Assembly (NCBI RefSeq): GCF_900094625.1
Contig: NZ_FMAJ01000014.1
Location: 62,001-126,000, forward strand
Direction of reading: 5' to 3'
DNA length: 64,000 bases
Source: Rhizobium aethiopicum
GTDB taxonomy: Bacteria; Pseudomonadota; Alphaproteobacteria; Rhizobiales; Rhizobiaceae
Part shown: positions 1-7,428 of the stretch, one piece after another
Numbering within the stretch: the first letter of the stretch is position 1
Layout of the letters: each line of letters starts with the position of its first letter
Made by a program: the position numbers and the translations under genes
The notes under the pieces: model-generated
Databases searched by the model: none
Told to the model about the DNA's origin: nothing
The model's input: the letters and a program-made list of their open reading frames with translations, nothing else

Positions 1-68
1 TCCGCGGCGTCGGTTCGCTTTTTCGCGGTCGGGGCTTCTGTTTTGCTGTCCTTGTCATCATCTGCCAA
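1..68 (-). CDS. flhB: FlhB flagellar export switch protein, N-terminal fragment (runs off the window)
   Basis: Only the first 22 codons are present; the rest lies left of the window. Reading the minus strand from a TTG at 68 gives an Asp/Lys-rich start with ADDDKDSKTEAPTAKK, the typical cytoplasmic N-terminus of FlhB, the inner-membrane export-gate protein that switches substrate class from rod/hook to filament. The TTG start is favoured by a strong ribosome binding site (ACGGAGGG, about 7 bases before it). The ATGs just downstream are in another frame and encode nothing FlhB-like. It lies downstream of fliG on the same strand, as in rhizobial flagellar clusters. Identity rests on a short segment plus context. 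Confidence 0.75.
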   Translation of the reverse strand, partial: MADDDKDSKTEAPTAKKRTDAA

Positions 69-87
69 GTCGCAGCCCTCCGTCAAA

Positions 88-270
88 CAAACAGGCCGCA
101 GCGAATGCATGCCACCCCAAACTGGGCAGCGGTTTTGGGATGACGAGATGTGTCAAGACAAAAACCTGAAGCGCGCCGCAGACACCGGGTGCTCTGCGAC
201 ACGCTAAACAGCGCGGCCGATCGGTAAAGGGTAGTCGCCCGTGGCACGGTGATCAACAGCGGCCTGTTTG
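88..270. repeat. 12-bp perfect inverted repeat spanning the fliG-flhB gap
   Basis: CAAACAGGCCGC at 88-99 is matched exactly by GCGGCCTGTTTG at 259-270, about 160 bases apart. Together the arms bracket most of the 232-base gap between the fliG stop and the flhB start. No gene is visible in the gap. In an mRNA running from fliG to flhB the arms could pair and loop out the leader. Function unknown. Confidence 0.4.
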
Positions 271-300
271 CCGGCCGGATTTGTCAACAGTCTCAAAAGG

Positions 301-1341
301 TCAGGCGGCTGCCGAAGCCTCGCCTTCTTTCTCCTTGAGCTCGATCTGGCCCGAATTGGCAAGGCGAATCGCTTCCTGCGCCACGGCACGCCGGGCGATG
401 GCGATCTCGCGCGGATTGACGCCGCCCATGCCGCTCTGCAGATCCGATTCGATCATGCGGCGCTGGCGTGGGCTGATGGCGGAGAGAACCGCTTCGCGGA
501 TCTCGGCAGGCGAGCCGCGCAGCGAGACTGTCAGCACGTCGGTCGAAATGTCGTTGAGCAGCAGGACGCGGCTGCGCTGCGGCATGTACATGAGGTCCTC
601 GAAGAGGAAGATCTTCGGGCGAACCTTGTTGACCGCCTCGCGGCTGATCGATTCGAGCGAGGTGAGCAGCGTGTCGACCTGCGGCTTGTCGAGTTCGTTC
701 ATGAGATCGGCGACCTTCGTCGAGCCGGCTGCGTTGCGCTCTGCCTCGATCTCGGCAAGCAGCGTCATCACCTGGTTCTCGATGATCTGGGCAGCCTTCG
801 GGCTGACGGCCTTCATGTTGACCGTTCGGTTCATAATGTCGGCGCGACGATTGTCGGGAAGCTGCAGCAACACCTTGGCGCCGAAGGCGGAGGGCATCAT
901 CGAAAGGATATAGGCAACGGTCTGCGGATGTTCGCGCAGCAGGAACTGTGCGACGAATGCCGGCTCAGCTTCGCTGAGGCGATCCCAGATCGATGTTTCG
1001 TAGGCCTGGAAGGCCGTGCGCCGGCCGAGCAGGCTGTCAACCTCGTCGGGGGTCAGGCCTTCTTCCAGAATGGCTTCGATCGCTTTGGCATTGTCCATCA
1101 GTCCGGCGCCCTCGGTGAAGAGGTCCTCGAACTCGGAGACGAGCGACAGGAGCTCGTCCGGCGGGATGGCGCGCAACGATTGGGCAGATGAGATAATGGT
1201 CTGCAGCTCGGCCTGGGTGAAATATTTCAACAGCCGGCCGGCGACACCCTTTCCCATGGCGAGAAGGACCGCCGCCGCCTTTTCAGCCTGGGTCAACGGT
1301 TTCCCGGCTAGCGCGCCGCCGAAATCGTCAAAGTCCATCAT
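301..1341 (-). CDS. fliG: Flagellar motor switch protein FliG
   Basis: FliG is the rotor protein of the C-ring that contacts the MotA stator and, with FliM and FliN, sets rotation. The 346-residue product has normal family length. The middle-domain motif EHPQTVA is at residues 137-143, and the C-terminal torque domain contains the charged helix region FLFEDL...PQRSRVLLLND that faces the stator. It is the fourth gene of the minus-strand set motA-fliM-fliN-fliG, 27 bases after fliN, so it is probably co-transcribed, with flhB following. The start ATG is followed by MDFDDFGG and a second adjacent ATG could serve equally. Identification is secure from motifs and context. Confidence 0.95.
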   Translation of the reverse strand: MMDFDDFGGALAGKPLTQAEKAAAVLLAMGKGVAGRLLKYFTQAELQTIISSAQSLRAIPPDELLSLVSEFEDLFTEGAGLMDNAKAIEAILEEGLTPDEVDSLLGRRTAFQAYETSIWDRLSEAEPAFVAQFLLREHPQTVAYILSMMPSAFGAKVLLQLPDNRRADIMNRTVNMKAVSPKAAQIIENQVMTLLAEIEAERNAAGSTKVADLMNELDKPQVDTLLTSLESISREAVNKVRPKIFLFEDLMYMPQRSRVLLLNDISTDVLTVSLRGSPAEIREAVLSAISPRQRRMIESDLQSGMGGVNPREIAIARRAVAQEAIRLANSGQIELKEKEGEASAAA

Positions 1342-1368
1342 GGTCTAACCTCTCCGTCCCCACAGGGA

Positions 1369-1956
1369 TCAGGCTTTTTTCGTACTCAAAACTTCTATCA
1401 GTTTCACGCCGAATCGAGTGTCGTCGTTATCAAGAACAGTAATCTCGCCGCGCGCAATCCTGCGGCCGTTCACCATGATCTCGACAGGCTCGCCGATTTT
1501 CTTGTCGAGAGCGATCGTCGCCCCTTCGTTGAGGTTCATCAGGCCCGAGACCTGCATCCGGCTGGTGCCGAGCATGATCTGGACATCGATCGGAATGTCC
1601 ATGATCAGTTCAAAGTTCGAGGTCAGCGCGCTGCCGAGCGGCGCCGGCGACGCCTCGAACGAAGAGTCGCCGCCGAAATCCATGCCTGCAGCCGGGCTGG
1701 CATTGCCGGCGCCGAAGTCGCCGCCGAAATCATCGCCGCCGAACGGGGAATCCGAAATCCCGCCGCCAAAGGCGGCCAGATCCGTTCCTGCTGCGAAGCC
1801 ATCGTTCTCCAGGTCGCCGCCGAACTGCGACAGGTCGCCATCGGAATCCTTCTTCAGCACGCCGCGCAGATCGTCGATCGCCTGGTCGAGATCGGCTTCG
1901 CTGCCCGGCATATCCAGGGAGAGGTCACTGTCCTGCTGTGTTTTCTTCGTAGCCAT
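1369..1956 (-). CDS. fliN: Flagellar motor switch protein FliN with long Phe-Gly-rich linker
   Basis: FliN forms the lower part of the C-ring and helps dock export substrates. The last ~80 of 195 residues are a SpoA/FliN domain (LIMDIPIDVQIMLG through GVKLIEVL). Ahead of it is an unusual low-complexity segment, roughly residues 45-110, acidic and rich in Gly and Phe with six FGG/FGA-type repeats. This makes the protein clearly longer than the ~137-residue enteric FliN. It lies between fliM (65-base gap) and fliG (27-base gap) on the minus strand. The repeated linker is visible in the sequence; its role is unknown. Confidence 0.93.
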   Translation of the reverse strand: MATKKTQQDSDLSLDMPGSEADLDQAIDDLRGVLKKDSDGDLSQFGGDLENDGFAAGTDLAAFGGGISDSPFGGDDFGGDFGAGNASPAAGMDFGGDSSFEASPAPLGSALTSNFELIMDIPIDVQIMLGTSRMQVSGLMNLNEGATIALDKKIGEPVEIMVNGRRIARGEITVLDNDDTRFGVKLIEVLSTKKA

Positions 1957-2021
1957 GAAATCACTATTCCAGTTGAAACTTGCCTCAAACTGCCTTTGCA
2001 GCCCAAAAGCCAGAGAACCGA

Positions 2022-2972
2022 TTAATTCATTAAATGACGGATGAGTTCGTCATCCGAGTTCATCGTATCCTTGACGCGGACCATGTAGTTTTCGCCTGAA
2101 CGCCCGAACTCGCATACATACAATTCCTTGCTGTTGGCGCTGACCTCGACGCGCACGTCGCCGCTGTCGCGGAAGGGGATGACATCGCCGACCATCAGCT
2201 TCGATATGGTACGCAGCGTCAGGTCCTGCAGCCTGATCTTGGCCTCGAGCGTAACATGCGAGCGGCGGACCTGGTCGCCGAGCTGTTCGGTCCATTCCGG
2301 CGAGTTGCCGCCGGCCTGGCGCTTCGGCTTCGGCGGCGTCACCTTGGTCTTGAGCAGCGCCGTCTGCGGAACGATCAAAGAGAATTCGGAAACGATGCCG
2401 GCCAGCGTGATCGACATATTGATGGCGGCGGCGAATTCGTCCGGGCGGTCCTCCGCCGGCCGCGGACGCACGTCATGGGCGTGCGGGGCCGAAAGGCCAA
2501 GTTCGAAACCGCCCGCTGCGTTGACCGCCGAGCGCAGCACCTTGGCAATCTTGTCGAAGACCATGACGGCTAGGTCGAGTTCGATGACCGAGAGCAGCCG
2601 CTCGGCCGGCTCCTCGATCGTATCGGCGGTGGCGCCGAGCAGGTGCTCCATCAGCGTGATGACGAAACCGTTGCCGCAGGCAAGGGTGATGTTCTGCGAC
2701 CAGTTGCGTAATGTCGCGTCGACGAGCGTGACGTTGGCGCTCAGATCGTCGATCAGGTGGTTCTTGTAACCGATCTCGCAGCCGAGATAGGTGACCGTCA
2801 CGTCGAGGCCAGTCTCGCTTTTGATGACATCGGGAAAGAACTCGCTGTAGACAGCGCCGAAGGCGCTGCAGATTTTGGCCACCCTGCCTCTGTCGCCAAG
2901 TCCGCCCGTCAGCTTGGCGAGGAGGGCAGGATCCATTGCCGGTTTGTCATGCGAAGCATTGCTCATGGTCAT
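2022..2972 (-). CDS. fliM: Flagellar motor switch protein FliM (divergent)
   Basis: FliM is the middle C-ring subunit, which in other bacteria binds phospho-CheY. The 316-residue protein has a central CheC/FliM-like region (from about residue 30: SAFGAVYSEFFPDV...) and a C-terminal SpoA domain (RLQDLTLRTISKLMVGDVIPF). The start ATG follows the motA stop codon directly (TAA then ATG), so translation is probably coupled. The first residues lack a clear LSQxEIDALL CheY-binding motif; only a weak MDPALLAKL resembles it. Identification rests on the C-terminal domain and on position between motA and fliN. Confidence 0.9.
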   Translation of the reverse strand: MTMSNASHDKPAMDPALLAKLTGGLGDRGRVAKICSAFGAVYSEFFPDVIKSETGLDVTVTYLGCEIGYKNHLIDDLSANVTLVDATLRNWSQNITLACGNGFVITLMEHLLGATADTIEEPAERLLSVIELDLAVMVFDKIAKVLRSAVNAAGGFELGLSAPHAHDVRPRPAEDRPDEFAAAINMSITLAGIVSEFSLIVPQTALLKTKVTPPKPKRQAGGNSPEWTEQLGDQVRRSHVTLEAKIRLQDLTLRTISKLMVGDVIPFRDSGDVRVEVSANSKELYVCEFGRSGENYMVRVKDTMNSDDELIRHLMN

Positions 2973-3845
2973 TTAAGCCGCCTTGTTTTCGCCGCCGGGG
3001 TTCATCATTTCCTGTTCAACTGCATCGATGGAAGGACGTTCGTAGGCCGAAATGGTCTTGCGGCCGTATTCGAGAGCGACCTGCGGCACCGAGCCGTTCA
3101 TATAGGCAAGCAGCGTCTGCTTGACGATCACGTAGAGACGATGCTGCTTGCTGCGTACGATCTTGATCTGGGAGACCAGCGGCGAGCAGAGGCAGTAGGA
3201 CAAGAGAATGCCGAGGAAGGTGCCGACGAGCGCCGAGCCGATCAGGTGACCGAGCACTTCAGGCGATTCGTTGATCGCGGCCATCGCCTTGATGACGCCG
3301 AGAACCGCCGCGACGATACCGATAGCCGGGAAGGAATCGCCCATGATCTGGATCGCGTGGTAGGGCTTCATCTTGTCGTGCATGATGGTGTTGAGCTCTT
3401 CGTCCATCAGCGCCTCGATTTCGTGGCTGCGGGCGTTGCCGATGATGATCAGGCGCACGTAGTCGCAGATGAAGGCCGTCAGTTCCTTGTTCTTCAGAAC
3501 GGTCGGAGCCTGCTGGAAGATCGTCGATTCTGCCGGATTGTCGATATGGGCTTCGATTTCGTTTCGTGACTTGGTGCGCAGGTCGCGCATCAGCGAGTAG
3601 AGCACGCCGAGCGTGTCGAGATAGTTGCGTTCTTTCGGCACCGCGTGCTTGAAGGCTTCGCCGAGGGCCTTCCCGGAATCCTTCACCACCTTCATCGGGT
3701 TTGCCATGATGAAGCTGCCGAGACCGGCGCCGCCGATGATGAGGAATTCGAAGGGCTGGAACAGAGCGTCCACATGGCCGCCCATTGCCATGAAGCCGCC
3801 GATGACGCAGCCGCAAGTCACTATAAATCCGATAATGATGTTCAT
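2973..3845 (-). CDS. motA: Flagellar motor stator protein MotA
   Basis: MotA and MotB form the proton-driven stator in the inner membrane. I place the start at the ATG at 3845, giving 290 residues beginning MNIIIGFIVTCGCVIGG, the canonical first transmembrane helix. The open frame extends 37 codons upstream, but that extension is not MotA-like. Four membrane segments can be seen, near residues 1-20, 35-55, 170-190 and 200-220, with a large charged cytoplasmic loop between the second and third. It is the first gene of the minus-strand operon, divergent from flgF; a candidate promoter box sits 36-62 bases upstream. Stop overlaps into fliM as TAAATG. Confidence 0.95.
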   Translation of the reverse strand: MNIIIGFIVTCGCVIGGFMAMGGHVDALFQPFEFLIIGGAGLGSFIMANPMKVVKDSGKALGEAFKHAVPKERNYLDTLGVLYSLMRDLRTKSRNEIEAHIDNPAESTIFQQAPTVLKNKELTAFICDYVRLIIIGNARSHEIEALMDEELNTIMHDKMKPYHAIQIMGDSFPAIGIVAAVLGVIKAMAAINESPEVLGHLIGSALVGTFLGILLSYCLCSPLVSQIKIVRSKQHRLYVIVKQTLLAYMNGSVPQVALEYGRKTISAYERPSIDAVEQEMMNPGGENKAA

Positions 3846-3880
3846 CGTCAGCCCAATCTGAACGTTGCTTTTCTTTGAGA

Positions 3881-3907
3881 CGGATAGGGTTTCTGCCTTG
3901 CGTGAGG
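3881..3907 (-). promoter_or_regulatory. Candidate flagellar promoter box upstream of motA
   Basis: On the minus strand the sequence reads CCTCACGCAAG, then 9 bases, then CTATCCG. The CGCAAG core and the N9 spacing to a TA-containing element recur upstream of flgB, flgE, flhA, flgF and the fliH-like gene. The CGCAAG edge is about 52 bases before the motA ATG, which suits a promoter with a short leader. The binding protein is not known from the sequence; Rem/FtcR encoded in this window is the obvious candidate. Confidence 0.5.
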
Positions 3908-3946
3908 CTGATGAAAAGGCCGCATGCGGGCATTTCAGCCTGCCAG

Positions 3947-3974
3947 CTTCGCGCAAGCATCTGCCGTCAATCTA
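3947..3974 (+). promoter_or_regulatory. Candidate flagellar promoter box upstream of flgF
   Basis: CTTCGCGCAAG at 3947-3957, then 9 bases, then TCAATCTA. The 11-base box is identical to those ahead of the fliH-like gene and flhA. It lies 141 bases before the flgF ATG in the motA-flgF divergent region, which also holds the oppositely oriented motA box about 40 bases away. The TA-element match is poor here. Confidence 0.45.
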
Positions 3975-4097
3975 AAGGAGACGAATGGGCGCTCGCGCCC
4001 GTTTCTGAGATGCCGCCTCAGCGAAATTCCGGCCGAACCAGATCAGACGACGCCCGGCTTTCGTTCCGTTCATCGCCAATGTTTGGAGCTTACCGAC

Positions 4098-4832
4098 ATG
4101 CAATCCGGTCTTTACGTTTCTCTGTCGTCGCAGATGGCGCTTGAAAAGCGCCTGAACACCATCGCGGACAACATGGCCAACGTGAACACCACCGGTTTTC
4201 GCGCCACCGAGGTGAAGTTCGACGAGATGGTCGCGGCCACCAAGAACAAGCTGAATACCAAGGTCGCCTTCGTTTCCCAGGGCAACGATTATCTGAACGA
4301 ACAAAGCGGCGAACTGCAGCACACCGGCAACATGCTCGATTTCGCCATCAAGGGCGATGCCTGGTTCTCGCTCGACACGCCGGCCGGCCGCGTACTGACG
4401 CGGGACGGCCGCTTCACGATCAAGGAGACCGGCGAACTCGTGTCGATCAGGGGATATCCGGTTCTCGACGCCGGCGGCGCGCCGATCCAGCTCGACACCA
4501 GGGCCGGCGAGCCGGCTGTCGGCACCGATGGCATCATTTATCAGAGCGGTCGCCAGGTCGGCTCTCTCGGCCTGTTTGAGGCCGATATCAGCAAGGGTTA
4601 CCTGCGCTACGAGAACAGCGGCATCATGACCACCGACCAGCCGCGCGCCGTCGTCGACCGCTTCAATGTCGGTGTCGAGCAGGGATATCTGGAAAATTCC
4701 AACGTCAACGCCATGCGCGAGATCACCCAGCTGATCGAAGTCAACCGCGCCTTCGAAAGCATTTCGTCGCTGATGCGCGACAGCGAGGATTCCTTCAAGG
4801 AAGCCGTCCAGACGCTTGGGGGCAGCCGCTAA
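4098..4832 (+). CDS. flgF: Flagellar basal-body rod protein FlgF
   Basis: FlgF is a proximal rod protein of the periplasmic drive shaft. From the ATG at 4098 (GGAG nine bases upstream) the product is 244 residues. It starts MQSGLYVSLSSQMALEKRL and carries the rod/hook N-terminal signature NTIADNMANVNTTGFRA. The C-terminal rod motif region is GYLENSNVNAMREITQLIEV. The open frame runs further upstream, but that part is not FlgF-like. It is the first gene of the plus-strand cluster, separated from fliI by 95 bases. FlgG (8210) has the same architecture; the shorter middle and the location before fliI favour FlgF. Confidence 0.92.
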   Translation: MQSGLYVSLSSQMALEKRLNTIADNMANVNTTGFRATEVKFDEMVAATKNKLNTKVAFVSQGNDYLNEQSGELQHTGNMLDFAIKGDAWFSLDTPAGRVLTRDGRFTIKETGELVSIRGYPVLDAGGAPIQLDTRAGEPAVGTDGIIYQSGRQVGSLGLFEADISKGYLRYENSGIMTTDQPRAVVDRFNVGVEQGYLENSNVNAMREITQLIEVNRAFESISSLMRDSEDSFKEAVQTLGGSR

Positions 4833-4892
4833 TGCATTTTGCCCACAAGTGCGCCGCGGCTGCGCGAGGACGACATGCACAGCAACACATAT

Positions 4893-4913
4893 CGAAAATG
4901 CATCGCATTTTCG
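4893..4913. repeat. Perfect 9-bp hairpin just before fliI
   Basis: CGAAAATGC and GCATTTTCG are separated by a 3-base loop (ATC), ending 15 bases before the fliI ATG. There is no T-run, so it is not a classical terminator. It may be part of a rhizobial intergenic palindrome or may affect fliI translation. The rest of the 95-base flgF-fliI gap shows nothing else I recognise. Confidence 0.45.
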
Positions 4914-4927
4914 GACGGGATTGAAGC

Positions 4928-6325
4928 ATGAGCTCGACGTTATTGGCCGAGGAAGGCCTTTCCCCGAAGCTGGCGCATCTGGCGGGTCTCGTCGACCAAT
5001 ATGCATCGCCGGAGTTCGCGGTTGCCCATGGCGGTCGCGTTCAGACCATTGCCGCCGGCCATTACACGGTTTGTGGTCTTTCCCGCCATGTTCGTCTCGG
5101 CGAGTTCGTCGCTCACAAATCCGCCTCCGGCGTCCATCTTGGCGAGGTCGTTCGTGTCGAGCCGGAGCTGATCTACGTCTGCCCGATCGAACCGGGCGAG
5201 CCGATCGGCATCCATGATACCGTCATCCGCAAGGGCGCCTTCCGTATTTCGCCGTCCGACAGCTGGTGCGGGCGGACCGTCAATTCGCTCTGTGAGCCGA
5301 TCGACGGGCTTGGTCCGATCACCGAGGGTCTCGATCGCCGCTCGATCTCCAATACTGCGCCGCCCTCGATGACCCGCCAGCGGGTCGGGACCGGCTTCAA
5401 AACCGGCGTGCGCGCGATCGACATCTTCTCGCCGCTCTGCCTCGGCCAGCGTCTCGGTATCTTCGCCGGCTCCGGCGTCGGCAAATCGACGCTTCTGTCC
5501 ATGCTCGCCCGCGCCGACGCCTTCGACAAGGTGGTGATCGCGCTCGTCGGCGAACGCGGCCGCGAGGTGCGCGAGTTCATCGAGGATACGCTCGGCAGCA
5601 ATATGAAGAAGGCGATTGCCGTCGTCGCGACCAGCGATGAAAGCCCGATGCTGCGCAAGATGGCGCCGCTGACGGCAGTCACCATCGCCGAGCATTTCCG
5701 CGACAAGGGCGAGAACGTCCTCTTCGTCGTCGACAGTGTCACCCGGTTCGCCCATGCGATTCGCGAAGTGGCGACGGCCTCCGGCGAGCCGCCGATCGCC
5801 CGCGGTTATCCCGCCTCCGTCTTCACCGAACTGCCGCGCCTGCTCGAACGCGCCGGTCCCGGCCCCGAGGGTGCCGGCACGATCACCGCGATCATTTCGA
5901 TCCTCGTCGACGGCGACAACCACAACGACCCGATCGCAGATTCGACGCGCGGCATCCTCGACGGCCACATCGTCCTGCTGCGCAGCCTCGCCGAAGAAGG
6001 GCGCTATCCTCCGATCGATCCTCTCGCCTCGATCTCGCGTCTTGCCCGCAAGGCCTGGACGCCGGACCAGGAAAAGCTGGTGTCGCGGCTGAAGGTACTG
6101 ATCCACCGGTACGAGGAAACGCGCGACCTGCGGCTGATCGGCGGCTACCGCCAGGGCGCCGATCCCGATCTCGACATGGCGGTCAAGCAGGTGCCCATCA
6201 TTTACGACGTCCTGAAACAGTCTCCGGGCGATCGCGACTCGGTCGACGCCTTTGCCGATCTCGCCGGCGCGCTCAAGGCTGCAGCCGGCATGGGCAATCA
6301 CGGCGCATCCATCCAGAGGAGATAG
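4928..6325 (+). CDS. fliI: Flagellum-specific export ATPase FliI
   Basis: FliI is the ATPase of the flagellar type III export apparatus, an F1-beta relative working at the cytoplasmic face. The 465-residue product has the Walker A motif AGSGVGKS at residues 180-187, the ATPase region ALVGERGREVREF, and the Walker B strand VLFVVDSVTRFA near 260. It shows full conservation of the ATP synthase beta-type core (RGYPASVFTELPRLLERAG). It follows flgF and is only 2 bases from the next gene. The Shine-Dalgarno is weak. Its usual partner FliH is not adjacent; a FliH-like gene is at 21461. Confidence 0.97.
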   Translation: MSSTLLAEEGLSPKLAHLAGLVDQYASPEFAVAHGGRVQTIAAGHYTVCGLSRHVRLGEFVAHKSASGVHLGEVVRVEPELIYVCPIEPGEPIGIHDTVIRKGAFRISPSDSWCGRTVNSLCEPIDGLGPITEGLDRRSISNTAPPSMTRQRVGTGFKTGVRAIDIFSPLCLGQRLGIFAGSGVGKSTLLSMLARADAFDKVVIALVGERGREVREFIEDTLGSNMKKAIAVVATSDESPMLRKMAPLTAVTIAEHFRDKGENVLFVVDSVTRFAHAIREVATASGEPPIARGYPASVFTELPRLLERAGPGPEGAGTITAIISILVDGDNHNDPIADSTRGILDGHIVLLRSLAEEGRYPPIDPLASISRLARKAWTPDQEKLVSRLKVLIHRYEETRDLRLIGGYRQGADPDLDMAVKQVPIIYDVLKQSPGDRDSVDAFADLAGALKAAAGMGNHGASIQRR

Positions 6326-6327
6326 AC

Positions 6328-6870
6328 GTGGCTGAATTCGACGACGAACGCATCGCTTCCCTGAAGCAGCGCAGGAAAACCGCCACACAGGACCGGTTTC
6401 TAACCTTTGCCGGCCTGGCGCTTGCCGGCGCCTCCGCCTTTTTCCCCTGGTACGTCTTCTTCAACGCGGACAAGTTCGGGATCAACGTTACCGCCAGCAG
6501 CAATTCGCGTGAACTGCCGGATTGGCCCGCCCGCAACGTCTTCAGCGTCTCGCCTCTGGCCATGGTCAACAAGAACGAGACGGCCAAAAAGGTTCCGCCG
6601 GTCGACCCGCTTACGACGGCGACGGTCTCCGATCTCGGCAAGGCGCGTGATGGCGACGCGATGCTGGAAGACCAGCCGTTCCCGGGCAAGTCTTCCTTCC
6701 GCCTGCTGCATGTGTCCAACGGCAGGGCGCTGATCGAGGATCCCTCGGGCATGTATGTGGTGCGCATCGGCTCGGTCCTGCCTGACGAAAGCCGCCTTGC
6801 GACGCTCGAGCAGCGCGACGGCAAGTGGGTGATCATCACTTCCAAGGGCGAGATCTACAAGAAGGATTGA
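6328..6870 (+). CDS. Uncharacterised single-pass membrane protein of the flagellar cluster
   Basis: This 180-residue protein lies 2 bases after fliI, so it belongs to the same transcript and probably has a motility role. It has a short charged cytoplasmic start, one transmembrane helix near residues 25-45 (FAGLALAGASAFFPWYVFF), a variable periplasmic stretch with Pro/Lys, and a compact C-terminal domain from about residue 120. That domain has the pattern of short beta strands GMYVVRIGSVLPDES...GKWVIITSKGEIY. This resembles in outline the small beta domains of pilus/secretion alignment proteins such as PilP, which is only an inference. I do not recognise a named family. Confidence 0.8.
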   Translation: MAEFDDERIASLKQRRKTATQDRFLTFAGLALAGASAFFPWYVFFNADKFGINVTASSNSRELPDWPARNVFSVSPLAMVNKNETAKKVPPVDPLTTATVSDLGKARDGDAMLEDQPFPGKSSFRLLHVSNGRALIEDPSGMYVVRIGSVLPDESRLATLEQRDGKWVIITSKGEIYKKD

Positions 6871-6896
6871 CCCCCTTCGCAAGGGTCGAAGACGAC

Positions 6897-6931
6897 AGGG
6901 GCTCCGCCGCGAACCGGCAGGGGCCCCTTCT
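6897..6931 (+). terminator. Putative terminator after the fliI operon
   Basis: Arms AGGGGC (6897-6902) and GCCCCT (6923-6928) enclose a second small stem GCCG/CGGC, followed by TTCTTA. It lies 27 bases after the stop of the membrane-protein gene and before the flgB promoter box, so it plausibly separates the two transcripts. Confidence 0.5.
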
Positions 6932-6977
6932 TATGGCGGCTTTGTTGGAAGCGCCTCGAAGGCCGAATTCCCGTAAG

Positions 6978-7005
6978 TCCCACGCAAGATTACCGCACTA
7001 GGTTC
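6978..7005 (+). promoter_or_regulatory. Candidate flagellar promoter box upstream of flgB
   Basis: TCCCACGCAAG (6978-6988), 9 bases, then CTAGGTTC (6998-7005). The same CTAGGTTC occurs at identical spacing in the box before the fliH-like gene (21298-21325). The CGCAAG edge is 43 bases from the flgB ATG, and GGAGAG provides the ribosome site. Confidence 0.55.
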
Positions 7006-7030
7006 GGGGTAGTAAAAACGGAGAGTTCTC

Positions 7031-7423
7031 ATGCAACCGATCCAACTTTTCGACTTGGCTTCGCGGCAGGCGGAATGGCTGACGATCCGTCAGCAGGTTG
7101 TTGCCGGCAACATCGCGAATGCCAATACCCCGAAGTTCCGCGCCAAGGACGTCACGCCCTTCGATGCCGTGCTGGACAGGTCCGACATCACCATGGCGCG
7201 GACCAATCCGGCGCATCTGAGCGGTAACGATTTCAGCGACAGCGGCGATATCGACGTCAAGGAAGCCGCGCTCGATCAGGAAATCGGCATTCAGGAATCC
7301 GGCAACACCGTCGGGCTGGCGGAGGAGCTTTCCAAGTCGGGTGACATCAAGCGCCAGTACGATTTGAACACCTCCCTGGTCAGCTCCTTCAACCGAATGA
7401 TGTTGATGACCGTCAGGAAGTAA
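7031..7423 (+). CDS. flgB: Flagellar basal-body rod protein FlgB
   Basis: FlgB is a proximal rod subunit exported through the type III apparatus. At 130 residues it is a normal FlgB. It starts MQPIQLFDLASRQAEWLTIRQQVVAGNIANANTP..., with the rod-family Asn-rich motif VVAGNIANANT near residue 25. The C-terminal helix ends VSSFNRMMLMTVRK. It opens the flgB-flgC-fliE-flgG run; flgC starts 5 bases after its stop. A candidate promoter box lies just upstream. Identification is secure from start motif, size and order. Confidence 0.94.
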   Translation: MQPIQLFDLASRQAEWLTIRQQVVAGNIANANTPKFRAKDVTPFDAVLDRSDITMARTNPAHLSGNDFSDSGDIDVKEAALDQEIGIQESGNTVGLAEELSKSGDIKRQYDLNTSLVSSFNRMMLMTVRK

Positions 7424-7428
7424 TTGTC

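Noticed and set aside
301..1341. Long plus-strand open frames opposite fliG
   Set aside because: They mirror fliG codon structure, have no family motifs and lack ribosome sites; typical GC-rich antisense shadows.
4940..6388. Minus-strand open frame of about 480 codons opposite fliI
   Set aside because: The composition is that of an antisense reading of fliI (Asp/Arg/Ala-rich) with no recognisable domain.
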